Positions 1-11,591 of a stretch of 64,000 bases of DNA are shown piece after piece. The notes below the pieces were generated by a model, which did no database searches, had not been told where the DNA came from, and saw only the letters and a program-made list of their open reading frames with translations. How positions within the stretch are numbered: position 1 is the stretch's first letter; every line of letters starts with the position of its first letter. The translations under genes and the position numbers were made by a program. The stretch is from Rhodotorula mucilaginosa (Eukaryota; Basidiomycota; Microbotryomycetes; Sporidiobolales; Sporidiobolaceae): positions 598,001 to 662,000 of the forward strand of contig CP137876.1 of assembly GCA_034406715.1 (NCBI GenBank), given 5' to 3'.

Positions 1-309
1 CAGTAGAGAGAAGAACTCAGCTTCGACCCCGACGTTTTCTCTCTCAACCAAATATCAATTCCGGATGAGCCAAAGTAACAAGTTATTACAAGTGAAAAGG
101 ATGCACGGCAAACTGCGAAATGCGAAGCACGGCAAAGCACAATGTAGAGTAGAGGGTTCAAGGCATGAGGAGAGACGAGGAGGATTAGGGTGGCGGAAAC
201 AGGTTTGAAAAAGATCGTGAGGCGGCGTTCGGAAGGACAGCCTGCGGTATGATATAAGACACGTAAAAGATCGTAGAGAGAAAGAGACAGCGCTGATTCC
301 TCTTGAGTT
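1..309. other. Edge intergenic sequence
   Basis: I see no gene here. It is the stretch downstream of the minus-strand glutamine-rich gene, so it probably holds that gene's 3' untranslated region and terminator. No RNA gene or repeat was recognised. Confidence 0.5.
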
Positions 310-1752
310 TTAAGCTGTCGTGAGACGCATTCCCACCAAAGACGTCGTCAGCGACGACGCGTCATCGAACGCTCCTCCTTCCTGCACCGCCGCCGTGGCC
401 GCCGTCGCGCTCGTCCTGCCATGCCTCGCCCCCTTCAAGCTCTCGATCGCACGGGCCCTAATCCGCGCGGCAAAGTTGTTCTGCGCGGCGTCGAGGTCGG
501 TCGGCGGACCGCGCGGTTGACGGATTGCGCTCGCCGTTCCGGGGACCGGGGGTGCCGCGCCGACGCGAGTCGATGGGGCGGATGGAGTCGGGGGAACGAC
601 GGTAGCTGATGAGGAGGAAGACGAGCAAGTGGAGGGGGAGGCGGATGCGGCCGAGTGCGAGCGGAAGGTCGCGTTCGCGGAGGAGGCAGGAAGAGGAGCA
701 GAAGACAGGAGTGGATCGCTGCTGATACGATGGCGTCCCTGACTCGCCGGGGAGGGCCAGCGAGGCGAGAGCTGACGACGGTACTGCTCAGTCTGGTATC
801 GATGGTGTGACGGCTGCTGGTGGTGGTTCGGCGCCGACGCGAGGTCGGCTGGTCCGGCGATCGAAACTGGACGGCGCCTCCTCATCCGCTCTTCGGCATG
901 CTCGACCGTGTGCGTCAACGCATCGAGGTGAGACCTCCTTCTCGCCGCTTTGACCTCGTCACCGCCGCGAGAAGGCTTCTTTTCGTCCGTCGCCGCCGAC
1001 ACCGCCGACACCGCCGTCGTCGCGTGAGCGAGCGACTCTGGCGAAGTTGGACGGGTCTCGCCGCTGTCGGAACCGGAAGATGAGGTATCGGGGTAGGGTT
1101 CGCCCGGCGCAGAGAGGATCACGGCGGGTGGGGAAGGCGTCGTCTTGTTGCGTCGACTCGCTTGCGCTCGCGCTTGCTCTTGCTCGAGGGCGATGGCGGC
1201 TTCCTGCCTCTGACGACGGGCGAGGGCCGACGCGACGAGCGGGTTGTTGGTCGCTTGCTGCTGCTGCTGCGAGAGCGAGACGTGCTGCTGCTGGCCCACA
1301 CTGTAGCCATACTGGTTCGCATAAGCTTGCTGCTGCTGCTGCTGTTGGTGCTCCTGCCACTGAGGTTGCGCCGTCGTGGCTTGGTGCAGACCGTACTGTT
1401 CGCGCTGCTGCTGCTGGAGCGCGAGCATGCGGTAGGCGGCTTCGCGCTCGACCTGCTGTTGTACGAGGATCTGGTGCTCGATCGTGCGGTTCAACTCGGC
1501 GAGATAGGCTTGCTGAGCGTGTTGGAATTCGGCGAGGGCGTTGGCCGTCTGGGGCGTCGCTTGGAAGCGCGGCCCGAGGTGCTGCGGTTGCTGCTGCTGC
1601 TGTGGGATGCTAGCATACGCTGCCTGGCTCATGTAGGGCAACGGTGCCGAGTAGAGCGGTGGCGGATGCTGCTGGTGGTGGTGGTGGTGGGGACCTGCCC
1701 CGAGAGCGAGCGGTTCCGGGCGATGCCGCGGCGGTCCGTTGTAGCGAGACAT
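310..1752 (-). CDS. Gln/His-rich low-complexity protein, function unknown
   Basis: A single open exon of 480 aa. The N-terminal third is rich in Gln, His and Pro, with His runs near residues 22-29 and repeated Gln runs at about 50-170. The middle is Ser/Thr/Pro-rich with basic patches around residues 200-300, and the C-terminus has a short charged helix-like stretch (about 425-445). No enzymatic domain, signal peptide or membrane segment is visible. Such composition is common in fungal transcriptional co-regulators and mRNP-granule proteins, but that is only an analogy. The ATG at 1752 is the first in frame after the upstream leader and is followed at once by the Pro/Arg-rich N-terminus. I do not recognise the family. 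The long open frame in an otherwise intron-rich region, with codon use like its neighbours, argues that it is real. Confidence 0.7.
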   Translation of the reverse strand: MSRYNGPPRHRPEPLALGAGPHHHHHQQHPPPLYSAPLPYMSQAAYASIPQQQQQPQHLGPRFQATPQTANALAEFQHAQQAYLAELNRTIEHQILVQQQVEREAAYRMLALQQQQREQYGLHQATTAQPQWQEHQQQQQQQAYANQYGYSVGQQQHVSLSQQQQQATNNPLVASALARRQRQEAAIALEQEQARAQASRRNKTTPSPPAVILSAPGEPYPDTSSSGSDSGETRPTSPESLAHATTAVSAVSAATDEKKPSRGGDEVKAARRRSHLDALTHTVEHAEERMRRRRPVSIAGPADLASAPNHHQQPSHHRYQTEQYRRQLSPRWPSPASQGRHRISSDPLLSSAPLPASSANATFRSHSAASASPSTCSSSSSSATVVPPTPSAPSTRVGAAPPVPGTASAIRQPRGPPTDLDAAQNNFAARIRARAIESLKGARHGRTSATAATAAVQEGGAFDDASSLTTSLVGMRLTTA

Positions 1753-2309
1753 TCTGATGTGCTGTGGAACGGCGGATCTGCGTGGCTATCGAACGAGAAA
1801 CTCAGTTCAAGAGCTCGGCGGGAGAGAGGGCTCGAGGTCACGCACGCGTCCGACTCGAACGAGCACGGCTGCAGGGACGGCGCGAGCGAGCGGCGAGCTT
1901 ACAGTTCGTCGTATCTGGCGTGAGGGTACTGCTACAGGTGCCCAAGTGAGAGCGAGAGAGGGTTGCGAGTCGAGAGCCTGCTCGACGAACGCGTGCAGAG
2001 AAAGACGAGACGAGGTGCGCGTTGGCGGGCAAGCGCGTAGAGGAGAACGGACGAGCGCGTCGACTCGAGCAACTCGCAAGTCGCTCCAGCGCCCGGCCGC
2101 ACGGCAGCAGAGGCGAGCTGACAGAGACGACGAGTCGAGTCTCGCGTCCGAGTCCGAGTCGCGGAGAAGGAGGAGCGTTCGGCGGGCCCCTGTCTTTCAC
2201 ATATACGCACTCGGCTGCACAGCGCGATGGGAAATGACGAGGCAATCTCATACAATACAAGGTTATGCGATGGGGCTGCAATTGTACCCCGTGGCGGTCT
2301 ATCGTGGTT
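1753..2309. promoter_or_regulatory. Intergenic region: leader/promoter of the Gln-rich gene, 3' flank of GT90
   Basis: This 557-bp stretch lies upstream of the minus-strand Gln-rich gene and downstream of the minus-strand GT90 gene. It is full of short GAGCGAG/CGAG-type repeats and has overlapping small open frames on both strands that look like chance. No TATA box or known operator stands out. Confidence 0.4.
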
Positions 2310-5300
2310 TTACAAAAAGTCCATCGAGTGCACGTCTTTTTCGTCGCGGTTCAACAGCCGCGCATACTCTAACACTGCGGGGCGCGTCCGAAGGAGCATT
2401 AGCATACCTGTGCCACGCGTATAGATGAGAAAATCAAAGGGGGTCTCTCACATAGTCGGAACAGGTACGCCTTCATGTCGACTTCTCGCCAGTGCTCGTC
2501 GCTCCACTTCTTGCCCTGCTGCGCGATCCGTTTCGCCACCTTGTCATGCGAGCCCGAACCATCTGGTGCTCCGATAAAGTACGCAGCGACATCGACCAGG
2601 TCGGAATAGTCGGACTGAATCGGAATGTAACTGTTTGCGTCCGAGAGAGTCAGTCGAGAATGTTTTGCCTTTCTTCTCGCCAGAGAGACTGGGTAGACAC
2701 TCACTGATACCACTGCTCAATCGGTCGGTCATCGAAGAGAATAGAGCCAGGCGGAGAGCGTCAGCGAAAAGATTCTCCGTGTCCTCCGCCCGGAAGATCC
2801 AACCTTGACGGCAAACTGACGGGCATGATCCGCTTCGACCACCACTCGAGGAAGATGCTCGACTTGAAGACCAACGATCGCGAACTCCTGCTCTCGCAGC
2901 GCCAAAACAAGAGTCAGCGGGGGCCGCGAACGGAAGAATGGAAAACAAGAAACATGGGAATTCCCCGCGCATCGAAACGACGCACATGAGTCGTTTGAAT
3001 TTGCCACTAGCATAATTGGCGTCGACGTCCAACACATACTTGTACTGATTCTCTTGGTCGGCCAACATTGGCGCGCGGTTTCCGTCGAAGCGGTAATCGC
3101 GCTGCAGCTGCTGGCACGTCGTGTCCTTTGAGCTGCACTGGATCGGCAAGCCGGAATAGGCCACGTCAAAGTAGAGCGGGAGGACGTCTTTCGAGGGCGC
3201 GTGGAGGAGGCGGAGAGAATCGGACGCAGAGGCGTCGGCGAGGTGAAGCCGGGTCTGCCCGGTCTGTTCATTCGCGACTAAATAGCCGCACGACAAAAAA
3301 GCGAGAGTATCGGGTTTGCATTAGCAACGCAACGCCGAGTGGCTCGAACTGAAAAGAAAGGCGTGCTGGAACTCACGCTGGACCAGCCGAGCTCTTTGCG
3401 TCTGACGCCACCCTGTCCCCTTGGCGTGATACGCGCCCGTCGTCTCCCCACGCCACAGGACCTGGTTGTACTTTTTCTGCTCCCAGAGCGGGTCCCGGCC
3501 GATCTCGGTGTAGTAATCGTTCGTGATGGAAGGGAACAAGAGATCCGAGTGGACCGACGTCTTGACCGGCGAGAAGAGCGGGTAGAGAAGATGAGGTCGC
3601 GGTCCGACCCTATTTACCCGTGCGCGTGAACGTTGCACGCACCGCGTCAACCCGTCAGCCAGGAGATTCTTCTGATGACAGCAGGAGGGCCATTTGCACC
3701 CCATACGAGACCATCAACGCACCAGGACGTGAAGCCGTTCGAATCGCGGATCTCGGGGTGCTCGCAGAGATCGGTTGCGAGCGAAGGTTGCTGCGTCGCG
3801 ACAAAGCTCTGCAGGAAGGGACTCTTCGCCGGCGTGTCGACCGGTAGACCTTGCGCGACTCGTCGAGCTGTGGAATTGGAAGGGCAGAGCGAGTCCCAGG
3901 GCGAGAAGCCTGTCGGTTCTGCGACGTCGTACAAGGCGGCGGGCGGGAGTACTGCGGGTTTTGTTTTTCGAGTGGGCGGGGAGCGAAGGATGAGTGAAAG
4001 GACGCGTCAGAGATAAGAGGGGTTTGAGGATGCGCTCGGTGAGACCGGTCGCCACACTCACTCTTGTGTCGCTCGGCGAGATCGTTGTGCCGCTTTTTCG
4101 CTTCGCCCGAGATCACCACGGCAGGTTCGTCTCCCTTGTTCATGCGAACCTCGAGATCGGGCAACATGCTCGCAATCTCGTCAATGATATCGAGCAGGTC
4201 GTCCTTGCCTCCGGTGCTCTCCCCGGCTCCGGGGGTCTGCACGTGCCCGTCCCGGATCGAAAAGCTGAAAGAAAAATCGCGCCAGGGGAGGGACGCGTCC
4301 GTCTTGAGGTGGGTGACTCGGCGGCGGAACTCGGACGGAGGGAGGGACAGGAACGGGAGGATGTCGTCGTAGATCTGGTCGTACTCGTCGACGAGGACGA
4401 TCCGATTCTGCATCACGTAGCGCCACCTGACACATGAAAATCCGGGAATCAGGGTTTGGCCCCCATCCTCCGGAAACATCAGCATGAGAGGACCGAGCCC
4501 GAGAGGCAAATAAAGGTGCGAAGAGAGAGAGAGAGAGAGACCGAGACTCACCAGCTATCGAACCCGGCCGGCGGGTTCATCTTGTACCGCCTCTTGTACT
4601 CGCGCACCGCCTGTTCGAGCGACTGACTCTGCCTCCGCAGCATGTTCTCCCACTCTTGCTCCGCTTCCGCGATCAGATGCGTGATAGGATGGAGGCGGTC
4701 CGAGTGTCCCGACGACGCCACGAGGGGGATCGAGGCGCGGCGAGTTAATGACGATCGTCCTGGACCTTGGTCTTGGTGGTGGTGGTGGTCGTCGTCGTCG
4801 TCGGCGGCTGTTTTCGGCGAAGCGCCATCGTCAGCAACAGCAGCGCCTCGCTTTTGCTGCTGCTGTTGCTGCTCTCCTTCCGCCGCCGCCTCCTCCTCCT
4901 CCTGCAGCGCGCGCTTCTCCCGCCGCTGTAGAGGTGGTCGACCTCCTCTGAGCGCCGCCATCTGCTTCTGCCGCTCGCCTTCTCCTCCTCCTCCTCTTGC
5001 CGCGCCCTTTTGCTCCTCCTTCTCCTCCTGCTGCTGCTGCTGATTGCGCCTTTGTGCTGCTGCTGGCGGACCGCCGCCGCCGCCGCCTCCTCCCCGCGCT
5101 CGCGCTCCCGCTCGGGCGTTCCATGCTCCTCGCCTTTGAGCAGCGCCAGCCCCCGCCGCTGCTGCTCCCCCTCCCCCTCCTCGTCCTTGTCCGTCAGAGT
5201 CGCGGTGTTGTTGTTGTCGACTCGTCTCCTCGAGTTCGGCGACGAGTTGTCGCTCGTCGGGGGAGAGGTCTCGTAGTTCGGCGGGGGTGAGGGCTCGAAT

Positions 5301-6530
5301 CGCGGCGAGGAGGGCGAGATCTTCTTCTTCTTCGTCTTCGACGTGCTGCTGGTCGTCGTCGTCGTCGTCGCCCCACAGGAGGTTCGCTTCGCCGCCGCGA
5401 GGAGGAGGAGGAGGAGCTTTCCCGTCCGTGTCTATTTTGCGTAGGCCGAGTCCCGGTCGCATAGCTGCTTGTTGTTGTTGTTGCTTCTTGCGCCTGTCCG
5501 CCTCGGCCTCCTCCTGCCTGAGCCGCAGCAACTCCTGCTGCCGTTGCCGGATGAGCGGTTCCTCGGCTTTCCTCCTCTCGGCATTGATCTCGTCCTGGAT
5601 CCTCTGCCGGTGCGCCTTTACTTTTTCGAGCAATTCGGCGGGAGTCCCCGGTACGAAAGGTCTCCCCTCTCGTTTGGCGCGCGCCATGGCGGCTGCGTTG
5701 GGTCCGAGTACGTGGCCGTTGTTGTGCTCGTCCCGCTGGGGTGCTGGCGGCGGTGGTTGTCGTTGTCGCGCGACTGGGGGGACTACAGCCCTCTGAAGCG
5801 GTGGGGGGACGCCGACGCCGACGCCGGGCTTTGGCTTCGACGCTGCCGCTGCGAGGTTGAGATCGGAAGGAGGCGGCGTGAGGTGCTTTCTCCGGCCAGG
5901 CGGATGGGCAAACAGCTCTCCGGGGACGAGCCAGTCTCGAGGCGCCGGAGGAGGAGATTCGGTCAACCCCGCCGGCGAGTCTGGGATCGGGCCTTCAAGG
6001 TGGTAGTTGTTCCGAGGTCGGGCGGGCGTGATGGGAATCGGGCGTTCGAGTCGGTGTTGGGGGATGAGGGCGGGAGAGGTGCGGAAGTACAAGATGCCGG
6101 CGTGGACCAGGTACGAATCGGCGTCCCCGTCACCGTCGTCGCTGCCGTCGTGAGTCTCCCAATCGCGAGCCTGACCTCTTTTCGGAAGAGGAGGCGGATC
6201 GTCGTCGTCGTCGTCTCGGCGTAACGGCGGCGCATCGGCGGGTGCGAGGACTTTTTGGGGCGTCCAATCTCGATCGGGCGGGTGATAGACGGGTTCGGGT
6301 AAGACGTCGGATCTTGTAGATTCGGACGATAGAAGGCCGAGTCCGAGCCAGGGGGCGAGGAAAGCGCCCGAAAGAAAGACGGGGATCAACAGGATAGGGT
6401 GTAGCCTGCTCCCGCCGCCGCGCGAGCCGAGCCAGCGACGAGAAGCAGCACCACCCCCGCCTGGGAACCGACGAGGTCCGCTGCCCAGGTCTCTCGAGTA
6501 GGGCGCCTGCTGATGCGTGCTGCGGTGCAT
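2310..6530 (-). CDS. GT90 / CAP10-like glycosyltransferase, type II membrane protein
   Basis: Likely a Golgi or ER glycosyltransferase of the GT90 (CAP10) family, which includes Cryptococcus capsule protein Cap10 and O-glycosyltransferases. Exon 1 (6530-4548) carries a short cytoplasmic tail, one hydrophobic anchor (about residues 41-65), then a very long acidic, Gln- and Gly-rich stem. It ends in the family motif NPPAGFDSW. Later exons give WRYVMQNRIVLVDEYDQIYD, a block matching HPEIRDSNGF..SWPGALM, SDLLFPSI, DPLWEQKKYNQVLWRGETTG, a region ending YKYVLDVDANYASGKFKRLM, SSIFLEWWSKRIMP, WYHYIPIQSDYSDLVD and a C-terminal EYARLL segment, in the usual family order. The last intron is phase 1 and the protein ends HSMDFL at 2310. 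An 8-nt exon at 2705-2712 is needed to keep frame. The stem of some 450 low-complexity residues is unusually long. It shares a 268-bp divergent promoter with SFI1. Confidence 0.85.
2705..2712 (-). other. 8-nt microexon of the GT90 gene
   Basis: The exon ending KRIMP (donor GTCAGT at 2820) and the exon starting with the second base of a Tyr codon (2630) cannot be joined directly in frame. The bases 2712-2705, preceded by CAG and followed by GTGAGT, restore the frame and yield MPWYHYIPIQ, the residues expected at this point in the CAP10 family. The flanking introns would be about 108 and 74 nt. Confidence 0.75.
4522..4540. repeat. (GA)n microsatellite in GT90 intron 1
   Basis: About nine GA units. 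On the coding strand this is a CT-rich tract just inside the first GT90 intron, after the donor following GFDSW. Confidence 0.9.
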
Positions 6531-6798
6531 CCTGCTGCAGCTGGCGGGAAGAGGCGGACGGCGGCCGAGTCTCTCACCGGGTGGGATGGGACTAGACCCG
6601 GTCGGTCAGCAGTAGCAGCGTGACAGTCGAGAGCTATGTACAGGTCCAGGCTGCAGCTGGCTCTAGCGAGCGAGCGAGAGCAGCTTTCCGGCCGAGTCGC
6701 TGCGCGTCGAGGCGCGTCGCGTCTCTCTCGGTTCGCCCGCACCGCCGCATCAGCTCTAGAGTGCATACAGTAAGGGAGAGGGGCAGAGTCGGGCGGGA
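6531..6798. promoter_or_regulatory. Divergent promoter between GT90 and SFI1
   Basis: A 268-bp region between two divergent start codons, so it must hold both promoters and both 5' leaders. No clear TATA element was seen. Confidence 0.6.
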
Positions 6799-8517
6799 AT
6801 GGCTCCAGATCCAGGCTACAGATGGGACGCCTCAACCAGCAGCAGCTCGTCGACTCGGCTCGAACAGCGCTTCCCTCCGCTCACCGACAAGCAGCGCCTC
6901 CAAATCGAGCAAACCCTCGCCCGCTTGCCTGCCAATGCGAGTACCTGGGCAGATCTCACCCGCGCCCAGCAGCGGGATCCACGCCAGGATGACGAGGACG
7001 ACCTGTACGAGGTGTGGCTCAAGTTGGTCTGGCAGGACGGCGTCACCTGGCACGACAAGTGGAACTCGGTCAAGCGCCAGCTCACGGATCCGCTGCCAGT
7101 GCCGCCACATCGCCACCGTAGGCGACCGAGCGACAATCTCGACGTGTTGCGCGAAAAACTCGACAGAGTCACGACTCTCGCGAGGGGGACCGCCGCCGCA
7201 GCTACCGACCATGAAGCGCCTGCTGCACCTCGTCAACAGCAACCCCCCCAACGACCGCATTCAACTCCTCCCTCGCGCCCGCTCCTCGTCCGACCGACCC
7301 GCCGCCGTTCACCCACCTCGGCGGCCGCACTCGAAGCGGGTCACTCTTCCTCGGATGAACAGTTTGTCGGAGTCCCGAAACCGAGCAGCACGACTACGAT
7401 GACAACGGGAGGAGGGTCGCACCGGCTCGTACTCCCGCCGAGAGCGAGCCGGCGCGCTTTCCTCGACGACGACAACTACGACTACCGGCATCCGCCCGCT
7501 CCGACGACGACGACGACGACGACGAGAAGACCGCCTGCCACGACGGCGAGGCGGAGACGATCGTCCCATCCCGCCGCAGAATCGAGACCGGCAGCAGCAG
7601 TACGGGGAGGACTTTCTCCGGGAGAAAGACCGCCACCGGTGATGATGAGTACGCCCGCGCGCCCAACTATCGACCGGCTCACGGAACCAGACCCGACCCC
7701 GCTCCTGTCGGCTCGACTCTCATCCTTGCACTTGGCCCCTCCTGCACCACTCGCTGAAGGCGACGGCCGCCGCCGTCGCTCGTCCTCAGGCTCCTCCTCC
7801 TCCTCCTCCTCCTCCTCCGGCTCTCTCCTGATCGCTTCCGCTTTCTCTCCCCCCGAAGCCGTCTCGCGCGCAGACCAATTCTCCCGCCTGAGGATCCTAC
7901 TCCCTGCCTTCTCTCACTGGCGAGTTCGAACCGCCGCGATCCGACAACGCGAACTCGACCTCGAGGACAAAAGGAGGGTGTGGCTCCTCCGGTGTGCGAT
8001 CGAGCAGTGGCGACGAGTCCGACTCGAGGCGATCAGAGCCGCTTACCGAGTCGCGGAACGGTTCGACCAACGCCGACTTGTTAGATGGGTGAGGGGCGAG
8101 TCGAGAAGGGCTCTCGGGGCCCGCGAGAGGCAGAGAAAGATCAACGGTCTCACGAGGGCGAGGGACCGACTCGTCGCGCGCGTGGATCACCGCACGCTCC
8201 ATCACTCGCTGGACCGATGGCGACTCCGGACTGCCGCGCGGGTCGTCGTCCGCAAGAGGGCGAGTCACCTCGCGCGGGCGGCGTTGTATACGTGGCAGCG
8301 TCGACGGCGGGCCGTACGAGCTCGGGAAGAAGAGTTGACTAGGAGGGCCGAGTGGCAAGCGGATCGGTGGGAATTGGGCAGGGCGGAACGGGCTTGGAAG
8401 GGCTGGAGGAGGTTGACGGCGCTGCGAGGAGGGGAGAGGTCGGTCAGGGAGGGGCAGGAACGGCGCCTCCGGGGTGATGCGTGGGAAATTTGGCGCACCA
8501 AGACGTGCGTGTACAGC

Positions 8518-8558
<41 letters not shown>

Positions 8559-11110
8559 TCTTGCCTGCACGAAACAACCCCTCGACTGACTGACCGCGTT
8601 TTCTTTACAAACTGAACTCCACAGCTACGAGGTGGACCGAGTTCGCCGCCTCGAGGCGCTCGCGTCTCGTTCGGATGTGCACCGCCTCGCGAATGAAGCG
8701 TTGACTCGTTGGGTCGGTCAACTCGCCCTGCGTCGGGAACAAAAATTGATCGCCTCGAAGCACTACGACGAGAACCTCGTCAAGCAGAAGCGCGCGAGGG
8801 GGCTGTTGAGGCGGTGGAGGCTTCAGTTGAGGTTGCGGTTGTCGATGCGGGTCGGGGCGAACGATTTGGCGGCGAGTATGGTTGACAAGTGGCTCGCGAG
8901 GCTCGATCATGTTCAGGTCGAGTTGGCGACCAGGGCCGACGCCCGCCTCGCCGAACGGGACTCGACCCTCCTCGGCGTGACTTTCACCGCCTGGCGCGCT
9001 TCACATTCTCGCGTCTCGCGCTTGACCCTCGCTGCACAAGGTGTCCACCGCACACGGTTGCTCGTCCAGGCGCTCGAGAAATGGCGAGGACGGGTCGAGC
9101 ACGAACGGGTTCTTCAAGCGAGCAGAGCGGACGTGGTGAGGGATTTTATGGTCCTCAGGGGGGCGTGGAGAAAGTGGACGGAACGGGAATGGGAGAGGAG
9201 GAGGGCGAGGTGGGAAGCGGCCAAGAGGAAGGAACGGGTCCGAGAAGCCTGGCAGTGTGAGTTTCTTTCGCGAGTCGCTGATTCTCTGGCTCTCGTGGAC
9301 GGCGCGCTGATCCCTCCTTTTCATCTATGATACGCGGTGCACTTGCACGCACGCACACAGTCTGGGTCAATCAGACGCAGCGGAAGCGCCTGGAACGGGA
9401 GCTTGTCGTCCGCTTCCGGCGCAAGCAAGATCGGGCAAGTCTTCCTTCCTCCGAGCCTTCTCAGACAACGAACGAACGAGCTGACTCTTTTACCGCCTTT
9501 TGCAGCGACTGGCGGCAGTCACGCTCAACGTGTGGTTGGAGAACGTCATTGCGCACAAGGAACGAGAGCGAGAAGCGGTCAAGTGGTCGAATGCGAGGGT
9601 GGCGAGGTCAGTCTTTTTTCGTGACCGAGCCGTGACTGGGCTGTGTGGTCCTGTGACTGACGGCGATTGGATCTCATTGGGTGCAGATTCGGATTTGCTG
9701 GTTGGGCAGCGGCGACCGTCCGAGCGGAACAGCGTCTTGTCCTCGCGGACGCGCACCGCGCCGTCAAGCTCGAAGGTGCGCCAGGCTCGACGCAAGCACT
9801 TGTGTGTGCAGTGCCTGAACGACAAATGACGGGCGACTGACTCTCTTGTGCTTTTTGGGATGTATCAGAACTCCGCGAGCGCGTTTTCCGGCAGTGGCAC
9901 GACCTGGCGCAACGGTCCCGCACTCTCAGGGAACGCTGCGCCGCCGTCCTCCAGTTGCGGCGCCGCGCTCGACTTGAGAACGCGTTTGATACGTGGCGAG
10001 AACGGTCGTTGAGGCGCGGGGAAGAGGTGGTTGCACAGAGGCGGGAAGGGCGCGAGCGGCGCGAGGCCTGGGATTGGTGGAAAGCGCGGACAAAGGTGAG
10101 GGAGGATTCGCCACCCAGCCTCGCCGTTAGCTAGCAATGGTGGCTGCGCCATCCCGAGCGCTCGTCAATTCTGACCCTTTTGATGCGCCGCAGACGCTCG
10201 CCGCTATCGAGTTTCACAAGGTCCGGCTCGGTTCTCGCGCCTTTGCCTGCTGGCGAGCGTGGACGCCCCCGCGCGAGCTCTCTCTGCAGGCGATCGAGAC
10301 AGATCGTCGTGCCATGTCGAGTGAGTGCATGATCGAAGACTGGTCGTACAGCTTACGGAGAACGCTGACGGAGATCCCATGATGCTCTTTGTTATCCTAG
10401 GCGGCGCCTTGCAGGTGTGGCGGATCAAGGCGAACGCCAAGTTTGCACTACGGTCCCTGAGGTGTGCCCATATTCTCATTCGTCTTGATTCCTGGAGGAG
10501 GATATTGACGTGCGCTTCGGGGAGAAGCGGTCGCCTGCGCCTCGGCAGCTCTCCGTCTTCGGCTTCGCCACCACTCCGTGTCTCGTCCTCGCAGACACCG
10601 CCGCCGAATCATGCTTCCCCGTCACCGTCTCACGCGTCTCTCTCTACGCCGTCGCGGTCGACGTTCCCATCGACAGCAGCGACGAGCCTTTATCGTCCGT
10701 CGCCGCGCCGTTCCGAGTCGTTCACCTCAGGCGACAAGCTCCCGCCGACTACGCTTGCTTCTTCCCCGTCCTTCATGGAGAGGCGACTTTCTTCCTCGTC
10801 GTCAAACTCGGCGCCGTCGCGACCGAGGCTCTCCGCCGAGTATAGCCCCCATCCGCCGACGCAAGATCGCACCGCACGTCGCCGCAAGTCCATCATCAGT
10901 CTCATCGAAGCTCGGAGCGAACCTGCCGCCGGACAGGGTCATAGAGCACATCAGTACTCGAGCGAGGACGGGGAAGGCGAGCAGGGCCGAGGGGAGACGA
11001 GGAGCGAAGGCGGTGGGCGCGCAATCGGGCGAGAGAGGGACGTTCGACGTCAGCACGAAGCGCTCCGTCGCCGGCTCAGAGAAGCCGCCTCGAACGCAGC
11101 AAACTTGTAG
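6799..11110 (+). CDS. SFI1: Sfi1-like spindle-pole-body half-bridge protein (centrin-binding repeats)
   Basis: Probable orthologue of Sfi1, the filament that binds centrin (Cdc31) and builds the half-bridge needed for spindle pole body duplication. The sequence shows an N-terminal low-complexity region rich in Ser, Thr, Arg and Asp (about residues 1-380), then a long run of alpha-helical repeats spaced about 30 residues apart. Each repeat centres on a Trp with basic neighbours, for example SHWRVRTAA, EQWRRVRLEA, DRWRLRTAARV, YTWQRRRRAV, KGWRRL, RRWRLQLRL, FTAWRASH, EKWRGRV and DSWRRIL. This AX7LLX3(F/L)X2WK/R-like pattern is the Sfi1 hallmark. The frame runs through at least eight exons and closes at 11110 after a Ser/Pro-rich C-terminal tail with basic and Ser-Pro/Thr-Pro sites, as expected for CDK control of Sfi1. 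Exon 1 joins exon 2 as KTYEVDR, the intron between them holding a CT microsatellite. Exon borders in 9.2-10.5 kb are approximate. Confidence 0.8.
8523..8555. repeat. (CT)n microsatellite in SFI1 intron 1
   Basis: An uninterrupted run of about 16 CT units within the first SFI1 intron, between the donor GTGCGT near 8505 and the acceptor CCACAG near 8625. Confidence 0.95.
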
Positions 11111-11591
11111 ATTCTGTTGTTGTATGTTCGACTGCACCCACAGCGTGCTTGTCCGAGCGAGCACGCAAGAGGGAAGGGACCTTTGCTCGAACCAAGCGTG
11201 CGGCGGCGTTTTCGTTCTTTTTCCTCTTTCCTCTTACCCTTCTCCACGCTCACCTCCCCTTTGCTTTGCGGCTCGGACAGGGTTCTCTGACCACCAGAGC
11301 GTCCCATATCGGCCACCCTCGCCGTCGCCGCCGCCCAGGCCAGCGCTGTACGTCGTCAGCTGGTCTCGCCTTCGCCCATCCGCGCACCACTTTCGGCAGC
11401 TTCTCGCCACTCTGAGGACCTCCGGCGATGACAGAGTCCAGCAAGACGGTACTTGCGCTGTTCAAGGCGGCCGTGCAGCCCTTTCCGAGCCAGTCGTCGA
11501 CCTCTCCATCGTTCTCGCTCTCTTGTCGTTCTATCGCTCGACGGACTCGCCTCGTTCGGACTCGGTCAATTGCTCCGCGTCTCTGAACGAC
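11111..11591. promoter_or_regulatory. SFI1 3' flank and promoter of the GSK-3-like kinase
   Basis: A 481-bp stretch rich in pyrimidines between two co-oriented genes. Small open frames are present on both strands but none has a recognisable domain. I see no RNA gene. Confidence 0.45.

Noticed and set aside
1162-1923. Leu-rich plus-strand ORF of 253 codons
   Set aside because: It is the antisense reading of the Gln/Arg-rich minus-strand gene; CAG runs read backwards give CTG Leu runs.
5469-6224. 251-codon plus-strand ORF opposite the GT90 stem
   Set aside because: Antisense shadow of low-complexity coding sequence, with no domain.
8523-8555. Repeat array as a possible CRISPR or regulatory array
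   Set aside because: It is a simple CT microsatellite inside an intron, and this is a eukaryotic chromosome.
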